A stretch of 64,000 nt of DNA from JAGVPT01 sp035500675 (GCA_035500675.1 DATJXA010000032.1:1-64000); one strand, 5' to 3'. Counted from the stretch's first letter, positions 26,219 through 36,627 are shown. Program-made: numbers and translations. The notes: a model not told the origin generated them from the letters alone.

Positions 26219-27454
26219 ATGAACAAGCTTCTATCGGTCCTCTTTGCCTTTCTGCTTATCGTTCCTTCGATGGTGAACGGGGGAAGTCAGGACATCAAAA
26301 AAAAGCAGCGGGCGCTTGAACAGCTGCGAAAAGAGATCGACGAGTACGAGACGCGCATCAGGGAGAGCGAGAAGAAGGAAAAAGCCACGCTCGAACGGCT
26401 CGATGATTACGAGAAGCAAAGCAACCTCGTTCGTTCGCTCCTTTCGGGACTCGTCGATGAAGAAGAACAGCTTCAAGCGTCGATCGCACTCGCATCGGAT
26501 AACATTACCTTCCTTGAGAAACAGATCTCCTTTCTCAAACTCCATTACGCAAAATACGTGACCGCGGTGTACAAATTTGGTAGAGTGTACGACCTCGAGA
26601 CACTGTTGTCGTCGAACTCCATCAATCAACTTTATATTCGTATCGAATATCTTAAACGGTTCTCGGAGCAACGTCAGAGGGATTTGCAGAAGATCCAGGA
26701 AAAACGGCAGATCCTCGAGACCGAAAAGGCCGACCTGGAACAGAAGCTCGACGAGCAGCGCGACGTCATTTCGAGCAAAGAAAAGGAAAAGGAGTTTCTC
26801 GATTACAAAAAGAAAAAGCGCGCACAGGTATTACGGGCGATCCGTAAAGACAAAGCGACGATGAAAAAGGCGCTTGTGCGGAAAAATCATGCGGCGGAAG
26901 AGCTGGAGGGGCTGATCACCGACCTCGTCGAGAAGGAGCGTATCCGGAAGGAACATGAGGCCGAGCTTGCACGGGAACGGTCTGCGGAGCGTGAACGATT
27001 GAAGCTCAAGCCTGTGGAGGAACCGCCGACCGAACCGGGCATCCCATTTCAGTCGTTGAAAGGGAAGCTGCCGTGGCCGGTTGCAACGGGTGCCGTCGTC
27101 GCGCATTTCGGCAACCAGGTGCATCCCGTGCTAAAAACGATAACACAGAATACGGGGATCGATATCGCCATTAAATCCGGCAGTACGGTGAAATCCGTCG
27201 CGGACGGCGAAGTTGCGATGATCCATTGGCTCCCCTCGTACGGCAACCTTGTCATTCTTCGTCATCCCGGCGGATTTCATACGGTGTATGCGCACCTCTC
27301 TGAAATTTCCGTGGCAGAAGGCCAGACAGTGTCCAAAGGAACGGTCATCGGCAAAAGCGGTGAATCGATCGGCGGAAGCCTTCTCCATTTCGAAGTGTGG
27401 AAGGAGAAAGAAAAGCAAAACCCGGAGTCGTGGCTTTCGAGACGGGGCGAATAA
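26219..27454 (+). CDS. EnvC-like murein hydrolase activator with degenerate M23/LytM domain
   Basis: 411 residues: signal peptide (MNKLLSVLFAFLLIVPSMVN), long coiled coil (about 25-270, Lys/Glu rich), and a C-terminal LytM fold (about 285-405). The zinc site is incomplete. The usual HxGxD is NTGID (near 311), so the first His is Asn, and the usual HxH reads LLHFE, lacking its first His. YAHLS is retained. By analogy with EnvC and NlpD, it probably activates a periplasmic amidase rather than cutting peptidoglycan itself. Third gene of the TPR-DUF4292 operon. The following 27455-27652 shows no gene. Confidence 0.87.
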   Translation: MNKLLSVLFAFLLIVPSMVNGGSQDIKKKQRALEQLRKEIDEYETRIRESEKKEKATLERLDDYEKQSNLVRSLLSGLVDEEEQLQASIALASDNITFLEKQISFLKLHYAKYVTAVYKFGRVYDLETLLSSNSINQLYIRIEYLKRFSEQRQRDLQKIQEKRQILETEKADLEQKLDEQRDVISSKEKEKEFLDYKKKKRAQVLRAIRKDKATMKKALVRKNHAAEELEGLITDLVEKERIRKEHEAELARERSAERERLKLKPVEEPPTEPGIPFQSLKGKLPWPVATGAVVAHFGNQVHPVLKTITQNTGIDIAIKSGSTVKSVADGEVAMIHWLPSYGNLVILRHPGGFHTVYAHLSEISVAEGQTVSKGTVIGKSGESIGGSLLHFEVWKEKEKQNPESWLSRRGE

Positions 27455-27652
27455 TTATCCGACATTTGGAAAGACAATGAGGCATGGGCAGCGAATCTTT
27501 CATGGAATAATAAGAGAGAACAATTTGAAGTACCGCGTCTATTATATCTGCACGAGAATCCAACTTTATCCCCCTTCCTTGATTCTTTTATCAACTTTAA
27601 GCTAATTACAAGAGCTATTCTCCGTTCCACTCATTCTTAAGCAGAAAACAAC

Positions 27653-28657
27653 GTGGCAACAAGCTCAGCCGCAACAAAAACCGATGACGTCGGTGCAGCG
27701 CACGAACTCACGTCGGCATACAAATCGATCAAAGGCGAAATCGGGAAAGTCATCATCGGGCAGGATGCCATTATCGAGCAGTTGCTCGTCTCTCTTCTCG
27801 CCCGCGGCCATTGTTTGCTGATCGGCGTCCCAGGACTCGCAAAGACGCTCCTCATCAAAACTCTCGCCGACGTCCTCGACCTCAAGTTCAGCCGGATCCA
27901 GTTCACACCGGACCTCATGCCGAGCGACATCAGCGGCACTGAGATCATCGAGGAAAATGTGTCGACGGGGCAAAAAGATTTTAAGTTTGTCAAGGGACCA
28001 ATTTTCGGAAATATCATTCTTGCGGACGAGATCAACCGCACGCCTCCAAAAACTCAGGCCGCGCTGCTCGAGGCGATGCAGGAACACAAAGTGACCGCCG
28101 CGGGACAATCGTACACACTCGTCGAGCCGTTCTTTGTTCTCGCAACCCAAAACCCGATCGAGCAAGAAGGAACGTACCCGCTTCCCGAAGCGCAGCTTGA
28201 CCGTTTCATGTTCAACCTGTGGCTTGAGTACCCTTCGTTCAACGAAGAGGTCGATATTGTCAAAGCGACAACAAGCCCATACTCGCCCGCTCTCCAGCGT
28301 ATCCTTGGCGCGAAAGAAATTATCGCGTATCAAGAACTCATTCGCCGCGTCCCGGTCGCGGATGCAGTCGTGCAATACGCAGTCCAGCTTGTGGGGCGCA
28401 CGCGACCCAAGGAAGACGGCGCTCCGAAATTTATCAGAGATTGGCTCACGTGGGGCGCGGGTCCGCGAGCGTCCCAATATCTCATCCTCGGCGCAAAGAC
28501 ACGCACGATCCTGTCGGGACGCTATAATCCGGACATCGACGATGTGCGCGCTATGGCTGTCGCAGTGCTGCGGCATCGCATTATTCCGAATTTCAACGCC
28601 GAGGCAGACGGTGTAACGGCGGTTGCAATCGTCGAGAAGCTGTTGGCAAGCGCATAA
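27653..28657 (+). CDS. MoxR-family AAA+ ATPase
   Basis: Cytoplasmic chaperone-like ATPase that usually acts with VWA-domain proteins in complex maturation. 334 residues with a GTG start and no strong ribosome site. Motifs: GKVIIGQDAIIEQLLVSLL, Walker A variant GVPGLAKTLL, MPSDISGTEI, Walker B ILADEINRTPPKTQAALLEA, sensor-1 FVLATQNPIEQEGTYPLPEA, QLDRFMF. Family operons normally continue with DUF58 and VWA genes. Here the next genes are two secreted proteins, and a VWA membrane protein appears 5.8 kb further on; no DUF58 gene is in the window. Confidence 0.92.
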   Translation: MATSSAATKTDDVGAAHELTSAYKSIKGEIGKVIIGQDAIIEQLLVSLLARGHCLLIGVPGLAKTLLIKTLADVLDLKFSRIQFTPDLMPSDISGTEIIEENVSTGQKDFKFVKGPIFGNIILADEINRTPPKTQAALLEAMQEHKVTAAGQSYTLVEPFFVLATQNPIEQEGTYPLPEAQLDRFMFNLWLEYPSFNEEVDIVKATTSPYSPALQRILGAKEIIAYQELIRRVPVADAVVQYAVQLVGRTRPKEDGAPKFIRDWLTWGAGPRASQYLILGAKTRTILSGRYNPDIDDVRAMAVAVLRHRIIPNFNAEADGVTAVAIVEKLLASA

Positions 28658-28733
28658 ACGTTGTGTGTGCCCCTGAGCAGGCGGCGGGAATTTCTTTCTA
28701 CTTTGTCATTTTCATAAACGGAAAAAGTGTTGT

Positions 28734-30824
28734 ATGCCGTTACGTGTACAACGATACATTGCGTTGAGTATTTTTGTCTCTCAACTTGCATTCTCTCAGA
28801 GTAACGCTCAGAGATGCTGGATCTATTTTCGTGACAAAGATGTGAGCTCGCGGCAACTCCTGTCAAAGAGCGCATCGATGAATAACGTTGCCAGTGCATT
28901 CGGAATATCTCCGCGCGCGATGGCTCGCCGGGCAAAAGTGCTCCCGCCTAACCGCCTCATCACCGACGAAGACGTGCCGGTTTCTCGTGCTTACCTCAGC
29001 CAACTCGCTAGTATGGGAATATCCGTGCTGAATACGTCGCGGTGGTTTAACGCTGCCTCCGCAATCTTAACGCCTTCACAGCGAGCGAGTGTCCTGTCGC
29101 TCCCCTTTGTGGACCATATCGATCCGGTCCGGTCTTTCAGGCGGTCGGCTCCAATCCAATCGGAGATATTTTCCTTACGAAAAGCTGCATCATTATTGGT
29201 GCAGCCGCTCCATGATTACGGCCCGTCTTTCACACAACTCGATCAAATCAAGGTCGTGGATATCCACAACCTACGGATTACCGGGAGGGGCGTGCTTGTG
29301 GGAATGCTCGACGACGGGTTTCGGTGGAAGGTTCACGAGGCGACAAAGAATATGAATGTGATTGCAGAGTACGACTTTATACAACACGACTCCGTAACTG
29401 CGGATGAGCCGGGCAAAACTCCAGTCGATGTTCCATTGCAAGACGAACACGGTACTATCACCCTCTCTACTGTCGGAGGCCATTTTGAAGGACAGCTTGT
29501 GAGCCCCGCCTTCGAGTCTGACTTCATTCTTTCAAAAACAGAATACTATCCTTCCGAGACGAATATTGAGGAAGACAATTGGGTCGCGGGAATCGAATGG
29601 GAAGAGCTCAACGGCGCGGATGTCGTCAGCAGTTCGCTCGGTTACAGCGAGTTCGATGCGACGGACTCAAATGGGGTCCCGCAGCATAGTTATACATATG
29701 CCGATATGAATGGACGCACTGCGACAACGTCGAAGGCGGCGGTGCTTGCAGCCCGGAGAGGCGTCGTTGTATGCAGCGCAATGGGAAACGAAGGGCTTTC
29801 GTCGTGGCACTATCTTACTTCTCCAGCGGATGCCGACAGTATCATTTCCGTGGGAGCCGCCAGCTCGACAGGAACAATCGCAAAATTTAGCTCGGTTGGT
29901 CCTACCTCAGACGGGAGAACAAAACCCGATGTTCTTGCTCAAGGCATTGATACGTACGCGGCCGATACGGATCCATCGGCAAATCCGGGGGTTGGGGATC
30001 TTTATGACTTTTTTAGCGGCACATCTCTTTCAACGCCGCTTGTCGCGGGAGCCGCCGCGCTCATTCTTTCCGTCCATCCCGAGCTCACGCCGATCCAAGT
30101 GCGGGATGCGCTAAGAAATACGGCGAGCAACGCATCCTCCCCGAACGATACCCTTGGCTGGGGGGTGATCAATGCATACCAAGCAATGTTGTATTATGGA
30201 ATGGTCTTGAGCACGGACCCGGATGTTACCACGAATAGTGACGGTAATACGAATGTCGCTGTCTTCGTTGTCTCGAATTCGGTCGTCAAAAAAGACTCGG
30301 TGAAACTATTCTATTCCACCGATAACGGCGCATCTTTTACATCCGCTCCGATGACCCTCGGCGAATTGGTCGATTCATCGAAAAATGCCGGAGAGTATAC
30401 CGGCATCATCCCGAAACAATCCGGCGGCTCTAGTGTGAAGTTCTATGTTTCGGCTGTCGACGCAACAAATTTGCCGCGCACAACTCCGTATGGCGCCCCC
30501 GCAAATCTGTTCGACGTAAGCAAAGAATTGACCGGGGTGAAAACGTCGGTCGTCCCGACCGGCTTTGTGTTGTATCAAAATTTCCCCAACCCGTTTAATT
30601 CATCGACGTTGATCCAGTACTCCCTTGCCCGTTCAAACTTTACCACGCTGAAGGTGTACGATCTTTTGGGACGGGAGGTCGTCACGCTGGTGAACGAATA
30701 TGAAATTGCGGGAACGCAAAAATCTATTCGCTTCGACGGAGCGGGGCTCGCAAGCGGAGTATACTTCTACCGGTTGAGGTCGGGGGGGTTCAGCGCGGTG
30801 AAAAAATTTGTGTTATTGAAATAA
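28734..30824 (+). CDS. Secreted subtilisin-like (S8) serine protease with type IX sorting domain
   Basis: 696 residues: signal peptide, propeptide-like region (about 30-160), S8 catalytic domain with Asp in GMLDDGF (near 190), His in DEHGT (near 238) and Ser in FSGTSLSTPLVAGAAA (near 432), then a beta domain. The C-terminal sorting domain (YQNFPNPFNSSTLIQYSL, then YDLLGREVVTLVNEYEIAGT, ending in KKFVLLK) directs export through the type IX system and surface anchoring or release. The catalytic triad appears complete. Substrate unknown. Located 76 bp after the MoxR gene. Confidence 0.92.
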   Translation: MPLRVQRYIALSIFVSQLAFSQSNAQRCWIYFRDKDVSSRQLLSKSASMNNVASAFGISPRAMARRAKVLPPNRLITDEDVPVSRAYLSQLASMGISVLNTSRWFNAASAILTPSQRASVLSLPFVDHIDPVRSFRRSAPIQSEIFSLRKAASLLVQPLHDYGPSFTQLDQIKVVDIHNLRITGRGVLVGMLDDGFRWKVHEATKNMNVIAEYDFIQHDSVTADEPGKTPVDVPLQDEHGTITLSTVGGHFEGQLVSPAFESDFILSKTEYYPSETNIEEDNWVAGIEWEELNGADVVSSSLGYSEFDATDSNGVPQHSYTYADMNGRTATTSKAAVLAARRGVVVCSAMGNEGLSSWHYLTSPADADSIISVGAASSTGTIAKFSSVGPTSDGRTKPDVLAQGIDTYAADTDPSANPGVGDLYDFFSGTSLSTPLVAGAAALILSVHPELTPIQVRDALRNTASNASSPNDTLGWGVINAYQAMLYYGMVLSTDPDVTTNSDGNTNVAVFVVSNSVVKKDSVKLFYSTDNGASFTSAPMTLGELVDSSKNAGEYTGIIPKQSGGSSVKFYVSAVDATNLPRTTPYGAPANLFDVSKELTGVKTSVVPTGFVLYQNFPNPFNSSTLIQYSLARSNFTTLKVYDLLGREVVTLVNEYEIAGTQKSIRFDGAGLASGVYFYRLRSGGFSAVKKFVLLK

Positions 30825-31082
30825 CGGCTGACAACATCATGGGGCAAAGTTTCTAACGGAACGCAGGATGTTATTTACCTTCGTTGCTTGTTCCTCTAGT
30901 TTTCAGTAATTTGCTGTACGGGGTTGGCTGGGGTCTACGCTTAACACTCACATCTTGCCTTGCTTCCCATCCGAACCTGACGAGAAATACATTGTTCTAA
31001 TTCCCTGCAAGATGCTTGGATCGTCCTAACCGATTTAATGATTTAGGTCCATCGGATCGCTTTCCGGAAGGAGTCCTCAATC

Positions 31083-34000
31083 ATGAGAATGCTTATTGCT
31101 TTCATCGCCCTCGGAATACCACCTGTTGTTTTTTCGCAACAAGAAATCCAACAGTCTATTCCCCTGCAAAAATCTCCAATTACAAAGCAGTCCCCCGCTT
31201 CTCCAACGCAGCTAAATCGTATATCGACAAAAGAATGGAAGTTCTTCGATGCAAATACAATACAATGTACAATAAACAGCGCTGGTCCCTATTGCGATTA
31301 TTTAAAAACGGGTAATGGAGGATTGACATGGCCAAAAGGGAGCAACACTACTGCAGTTTTCACTGCGGGCATTTGGGTCACCGGAATTCATCAGCCTACA
31401 GACAGCTTAAGGACTGCAGTGCAGGACTATTTTAGCGAATTTCAACCGGGACCAATAGTCTCGACCTTTAACACGACCACTAATTCTCCGGCTGCGGCAG
31501 GAAATCCGAACGATCCCAGGTACCACATCTATAAAATACAAAAGGGGGACGTGAATCTTCCCACTTCAGCACGCAATCCGGACTATGACAATTGGCCGGG
31601 CGATCTCGGTGCGCCATATATCGATGTTAATGGCAATGGTAAGTGGGATCAGGGCGTTGATAAACCAAAGCTCTATGGCGACCAGGAATTGTGGTGCGTC
31701 TACAACGATGTAAGCGAAAGCAACCACATGCAGGTGGGCGAAACCGCTCCAATGGGAATAGAGGTACAGGCGACGTATTTCGGGTTTAGTTCTGCCCTTA
31801 CCAATATTATGTATGTTCGATGGAAATTCATTAACAAAAGCGACGCCGATTATGACAGCGTTTTTGTTTCGCTCTGGTCGGACACGGATCTGGGGGACGC
31901 GAACGACGATTTAATTGCATGCGACACAGTCCGTCAGCTAACCTATGTGTACAACGGCGACAACAACGATGGGGGCTCAAATGGTTACGCGAGTAGGCCG
32001 CCATCGGACGGATTTGTCTTGCTTGAGGGGCCAAAAGTTTCAGGCACGCCAGTTGACAGCGCGCTTATGGAAGGCGTGTGGAGAAAGGGGTATAGAAATT
32101 TGAGCGCAGTTTCGCACGTACCTTTTTTTAACGGACCCCAACAGTACGAGGATCCCCCTTTTCAGGCTCCTGCGTTTGCAAGGGTTGCGCACGCCTATCA
32201 AAGCGGGATCTCCGGCTACACGCTTCTTCCTTTTACAGATCCGACAAATTCTAACAGAGTGACCAAGTTTGTTTTTCCCGGAGACCCTGTCACCGAAACA
32301 GGATGGACGATGACAAAAAACGGAGTTAATCCTCAAGATGTGCGTGGCATGATTTCCGTTGGCCCCTTTACCCTCGCGAAAGGAGACACCCAGGAAATTG
32401 TCGGCGAGTTTGCAATCGCACAGGGATCGGACCGCCTCAACAGCATCGTTCTGCTTCGGCAATCCGTGGACGTCGCCCGAAAAGCATTTATCAATAATTT
32501 TGCGACTCTCCCTTCCGTTTCGGCGACGGTCGATACCAATATGATGAACCCTCAGATTTCTATCATTTGCGCAACGAATGACCACGATGCGCAATCGGTC
32601 GCCGTCACCTTAAGGAAGAGAGACGGCTCGGTGTTTGCACAAGCAAATCTTTTTGATGATGGAAATCACGGAGATGGGGCCGCCGGCGATAAGATCTTCG
32701 GCAACACGATCTCCGTGACTCCGCAGAATCAAAGCCTTGCCGTTGACGTTGCCATTACTCTTGACAACAGCGAAACCGATGTTTGGCAAGATATGGCCAA
32801 TATCACAACAACGCGGTTGGCATATTCGAACCCCGTAATTTTATCGGACAATCTGAACGAAAACGGGATGGTGAATCCAGGGGAGAACGTGCGGTTCAAC
32901 GTCACCTTGGCCAACCCGTACTCGTTTCCGCTGGGAGGCATCAGCCTTAAAGCGAGCACTCCCTTTACGCAGACGACGGTTTCCGTTCCTCTGTTGCAGG
33001 CAAATTCACAATTCACACCGGTCTATAATCCTCTCGATACCAATACGTTCCTCGACTTCACACTCCCTTCAAATTTTTCTTCAAGCGAAATCGTGGTTCA
33101 GCTTTCTCTTAGCGATACCGCGGGGAACGAGTGGAGCGATTCGGTGACATTTCCTGTTTTTCCCCTTGTCCGAGAGGATGCTGTGATTCAGCGACTTCGA
33201 GGACACAGCGACGTGATGCCTTCGGTCATCATCACGGACAAACCAGCAACAGAAAACAAGAACTACGTCATCTATGGAGTTGATTCTGCCGACGCAAACG
33301 CTACTCCGGGGTACAGCGTCAAAGATTCCCTGACCGGAAGTCTCGTCATACAGCAAGTTCCTTTGACGGAAGCCGAATTCCTCGGGCATGGTTCTCTGCC
33401 GGTTGACGGATTCAAAGTCAATTGGGAAGGAACGTATACTCGTGATCTTACGCCGCAGATGCCGACCTATGCCTCGTCGAGCCTGGCGAACTTTCCGTGG
33501 TTTGCATCAAGCTCCCCACGCGATTCATCTTTTGCGTATACGGGAAAACAGTTCCCATCCGGCCTTGCCGGCGCGACGGGGAGCAGTCTGAACGCCGGAG
33601 ATTTTAGGAATGTTCTCGTCCATTTTTCTACGATCAACGGGTACACGGATCTCAATGCAAACGGGGTATACGACGTCGGCGAGCCATACAGCTTCGACAC
33701 GTTGAACACATCGCGCTCTCAAAAAGCATATTTTTACAGACAAGAAAACGCCATTGCACCATTCCACCTCGTGGGATATTTCAACGTTCCTCTGGCTGCC
33801 TACGATGTGACATCCGATCCTCCGAGACAACTTAGTTTAGTCGTCATCGATAAAGACAAGAACAATCAATGGGATGTGGATGTAGACGCTTCCGGAAAAT
33901 TTAACAACTTCATCTATGTTTTGCCGGACACATACGACCCATCGGGCAAAACTTATGACTCTACTAAAGGGGGGATAGATCTAGGCAATGCATTGCGACT

Positions 34001-34451
34001 TCACCTTCCAATACCGAGCTATTGGATGCTCTGGATGATGACTGACGGCATTCATACTCCGTATAGCGCGGCAGGCGATTGCAATCTCAACGTATTGCTC
34101 CCCTTGACTTCACGCGACGCTTTTTTGTTCAATCCAACCACAACAACTGGGGTTCCATCCTCCAGCCTCCCATCCGGGTTTGCATTGCAACAATGTTATC
34201 CTAACCCGTTTAATCCATCGACAACAATATTGTATTCTCTTGAGAAAGCGGTAAATGTGAAACTTTTACTGTATAATGTACTTGGCCAGCGTGTGAAAAC
34301 CCTTGTCGACGAAAAGCAATTGAGCGGAGAACATATCGCGGTGTGGGACGGCACGGATCGCCTGGGACAGAAGGTTGCCTCGGGTGTCTATTTTTATAGG
34401 CTGGAGGCCGGCCCTTTTGTCTCAACGAAGAAAATGATATTGATCAAATAA
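31083..34451 (+). CDS. Large secreted protein with type IX sorting domain, function unknown
   Basis: 1122 residues; ATG preceded by GGAAGGAGTCC. Signal peptide (MRMLIAFIALGIPPVVFSQ). I recognise no enzymatic domain. The N-terminal half has motifs common in large exported FCB proteins (DVNGNGKWDQGVDKP, YVRWKFINKSDADYDSVFVS, SLWSDTDLGDANDD), with Asp/Asn-rich loops that could bind calcium. The middle is beta-sandwich-like. The C-terminal sorting domain begins LQQCYPNPFNPSTTILYSLE and contains VKLLLYNVLGQRVKTLVDEK. The preceding 258 bp holds no gene. Three bases separate its stop from the VWA gene, suggesting coupling. Confidence 0.82.
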   Translation: MRMLIAFIALGIPPVVFSQQEIQQSIPLQKSPITKQSPASPTQLNRISTKEWKFFDANTIQCTINSAGPYCDYLKTGNGGLTWPKGSNTTAVFTAGIWVTGIHQPTDSLRTAVQDYFSEFQPGPIVSTFNTTTNSPAAAGNPNDPRYHIYKIQKGDVNLPTSARNPDYDNWPGDLGAPYIDVNGNGKWDQGVDKPKLYGDQELWCVYNDVSESNHMQVGETAPMGIEVQATYFGFSSALTNIMYVRWKFINKSDADYDSVFVSLWSDTDLGDANDDLIACDTVRQLTYVYNGDNNDGGSNGYASRPPSDGFVLLEGPKVSGTPVDSALMEGVWRKGYRNLSAVSHVPFFNGPQQYEDPPFQAPAFARVAHAYQSGISGYTLLPFTDPTNSNRVTKFVFPGDPVTETGWTMTKNGVNPQDVRGMISVGPFTLAKGDTQEIVGEFAIAQGSDRLNSIVLLRQSVDVARKAFINNFATLPSVSATVDTNMMNPQISIICATNDHDAQSVAVTLRKRDGSVFAQANLFDDGNHGDGAAGDKIFGNTISVTPQNQSLAVDVAITLDNSETDVWQDMANITTTRLAYSNPVILSDNLNENGMVNPGENVRFNVTLANPYSFPLGGISLKASTPFTQTTVSVPLLQANSQFTPVYNPLDTNTFLDFTLPSNFSSSEIVVQLSLSDTAGNEWSDSVTFPVFPLVREDAVIQRLRGHSDVMPSVIITDKPATENKNYVIYGVDSADANATPGYSVKDSLTGSLVIQQVPLTEAEFLGHGSLPVDGFKVNWEGTYTRDLTPQMPTYASSSLANFPWFASSSPRDSSFAYTGKQFPSGLAGATGSSLNAGDFRNVLVHFSTINGYTDLNANGVYDVGEPYSFDTLNTSRSQKAYFYRQENAIAPFHLVGYFNVPLAAYDVTSDPPRQLSLVVIDKDKNNQWDVDVDASGKFNNFIYVLPDTYDPSGKTYDSTKGGIDLGNALRLHLPIPSYWMLWMMTDGIHTPYSAAGDCNLNVLLPLTSRDAFLFNPTTTTGVPSSSLPSGFALQQCYPNPFNPSTTILYSLEKAVNVKLLLYNVLGQRVKTLVDEKQLSGEHIAVWDGTDRLGQKVASGVYFYRLEAGPFVSTKKMILIK

Positions 34452-34454
34452 GTT

Positions 34455-36617
34455 TTGTCCATCATTATTCAAATTCCGTGGCTCATTCTTTGTCTGGCGG
34501 CCTTTCTATGTGCCGCCATTTCTTATTTCGTCTATCGCTACACGGTGCCGCCAGTCGGCCGCGGCAGGCGCCTTACGCTCAGCGGCCTCCGGGGGGTTGC
34601 CCTCACTCTCATCGTGTTCGCAATGTGTGAGCCTCTCTTCAGGTTCACTCGCTCCTCGACATTGAAACCTGTTATCGCCGTCCTCATGGATAATTCCCTC
34701 AGCATGTCCCTCACGGACGATAACGGAAACCGCGAGCAGATGGCCCGGTCTCTTATTTCGGATAACTCGTTGAAAGAGTTATCGGGTGCCGCTCGCTTTG
34801 ATTTTTTTTCAATTTCCCCATCGCTTCATGCGATAAATAAGGATTCGCTCCGCTTCAACGGCGCGACCACGGACATCGCTTCCGCTCTTCATGACTTGAA
34901 CAATGCGTCGTTGCCGCAGCTCAAGGCAGTCATCCTCGTCAGCGACGGAGAATTCAACTCGGGTGAAAACCCGTTATACGAAGCCGAGGGGTTCGGACTG
35001 CCGATATTTACCGTCGGCATAGGCGACTCCCTCGACCAAAGGGACGTGGCGATCCAAAAGTTAGCGACAAATTCTGTCGCCTATATGCAGTCTTCCGTTC
35101 CCGTCGACGCAACTGTCAAAATCTCCGGATACGAGAATCGGAAAATTCCCGTGACGTTATCCGAAGAAGGAAGGGTCATCGGGCGGCAGGAAATTACGGT
35201 GCCGCCGTCTGCCAAAGGTCGAACCGGGGAATATGCCGTCCATTTTTCTTTCGTGCCCACCACCGCCGGAGTAAAAAAATATTCAGTGAGCATTCCAACC
35301 CAGGGGGGCGAAGTTACCGGAAAAAATAATACGAGGTCGGCGATAATAAAAATCCTTAAAAACAAAATGCAGGTGTTTGTCGTTGCCGGCGCGCCGAGTC
35401 CGGATGTTGCCGCCGTCATGCAGGCACTGCATGCGGACCCTAATATTCAGGCAACGCTGGCTGTTCAGCGGCCCGATGGACTTTTCGCGCAGAAACAACT
35501 TTCGAATTTCGAAGCACTTTCTTCTGCGGATTGCATTGTCCTTGTCGGCTTTCCCACAGAAACCTCGACAGAGTCGTCGGTCGGGTCGATCATCCAACCG
35601 CTCAGGTCGAAGGGAATTCCTCTTCTTTTCGTCATGTCCAGAACTTTGAGTCTCTCGAAGCTCCGTCGGTTGGACTCTTTTCTGCCTTTTAATGTTACAG
35701 GGGATGTCATCGATGAGCAAACAGTTTTTCCGAATATCGCGCCTTTAGAGCAGAACAACGTCCTTGTCCAGGCCGGTGAAAATGTTCTGTTCGATTGGAG
35801 CAAACTGCCACCCGTTTACTCATCGCTTGGAGTTTTCGCGGCGAAGCCCGAAGCGATCACATTAGCCACGACAAAGATCCAGGGAGTGGCGATCAATAAC
35901 CCGCTGCTCGTGGCAAGAAATATTCTTCACTCGAAAACGTTCGCGATACTTGGCTATGGCGTATGGCGATGGAAACTCTTGGCGGGGGCGAGTCCTGAAA
36001 CCGAAAATTTTTTTGACCCATGGATGTCGAATGTTGTACGGTGGCTTGTCACACGGGATGACGATCAACACGTTCGCATAAACACTTCAAAAGAAGTTTT
36101 TTCGCAGGGAGAGCCGATCGATTTTCTCGGGCAGGTCTATGATGACGACTACCGCCCTGTTGACAATGCGGAGGTTCGCGTCGATATTGTATCGCTCTCG
36201 ACCAAGCAGCACTTCGAAATCATTCTCCATCTGCTCGACAACGGCCGCTACGAAGGACAAGCCGAAACGTTGCCCGAAGGAGAGTATGCGTTCCATGCAT
36301 CAGCAAAAACGGGGGGCATCGAGCTGGGAAAAACCGAGGGACGTTTTTCTGTAGGAGAAGAGTCGATCGAATTTTTCGATACGAAAATGAATAAGCCGCT
36401 GCTTCAGCAAATTGCATCCGTTTCGGGGGGCAAATATGCCGACGGCGATCAATTTCCAGCGTTAGTCCATGATATTGAAAAATTGCCGCTTATGAAGCCT
36501 GAGCGTCAGTTGGCAACAAATGAATTTGAATTGTGGAACCTTCCACTCCTTCTCTCGGTTATTGTTGCGTTGTTTGGCGTCGAATGGTTTGTGAGGAAAC
36601 GGAGCGGGATGCTGTGA
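34455..36617 (+). CDS. VWA-domain membrane protein (BatA-like)
   Basis: 720 residues from a TTG three bases after the previous stop; no ATG is available before the membrane helices. Two N-terminal membrane segments (about 4-25 and 39-60) are followed by a von Willebrand A domain with a complete MIDAS: DNSLSMS (DxSxS, near 78), TTDIASAL, and VSDGEFNSG. A GATase-like region and Ig-like domains follow, with a C-terminal membrane helix (LWNLPLLLSVIVALFGVEWF) and basic tail. Most of it should lie outside the cytoplasm. Such proteins pair with MoxR ATPases; the MoxR gene at 27653 is the natural partner. A terminator follows. Confidence 0.82.
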   Translation: MSIIIQIPWLILCLAAFLCAAISYFVYRYTVPPVGRGRRLTLSGLRGVALTLIVFAMCEPLFRFTRSSTLKPVIAVLMDNSLSMSLTDDNGNREQMARSLISDNSLKELSGAARFDFFSISPSLHAINKDSLRFNGATTDIASALHDLNNASLPQLKAVILVSDGEFNSGENPLYEAEGFGLPIFTVGIGDSLDQRDVAIQKLATNSVAYMQSSVPVDATVKISGYENRKIPVTLSEEGRVIGRQEITVPPSAKGRTGEYAVHFSFVPTTAGVKKYSVSIPTQGGEVTGKNNTRSAIIKILKNKMQVFVVAGAPSPDVAAVMQALHADPNIQATLAVQRPDGLFAQKQLSNFEALSSADCIVLVGFPTETSTESSVGSIIQPLRSKGIPLLFVMSRTLSLSKLRRLDSFLPFNVTGDVIDEQTVFPNIAPLEQNNVLVQAGENVLFDWSKLPPVYSSLGVFAAKPEAITLATTKIQGVAINNPLLVARNILHSKTFAILGYGVWRWKLLAGASPETENFFDPWMSNVVRWLVTRDDDQHVRINTSKEVFSQGEPIDFLGQVYDDDYRPVDNAEVRVDIVSLSTKQHFEIILHLLDNGRYEGQAETLPEGEYAFHASAKTGGIELGKTEGRFSVGEESIEFFDTKMNKPLLQQIASVSGGKYADGDQFPALVHDIEKLPLMKPERQLATNEFELWNLPLLLSVIVALFGVEWFVRKRSGML

Positions 36618-36627
36618 GAGGTGTGAG

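Noticed and set aside
27665..28576. 303-codon minus-strand open frame opposite MoxR
   Set aside because: Exactly opposite MoxR; Arg/Cys/His-rich with no domain.
30951..31014. Long-range inverted repeat CATCTTGC / GCAAGATG upstream of the 1122-aa protein
   Set aside because: Only 8 bp with a 48-nt loop; expected by chance and not tied to a start or ribosome site.
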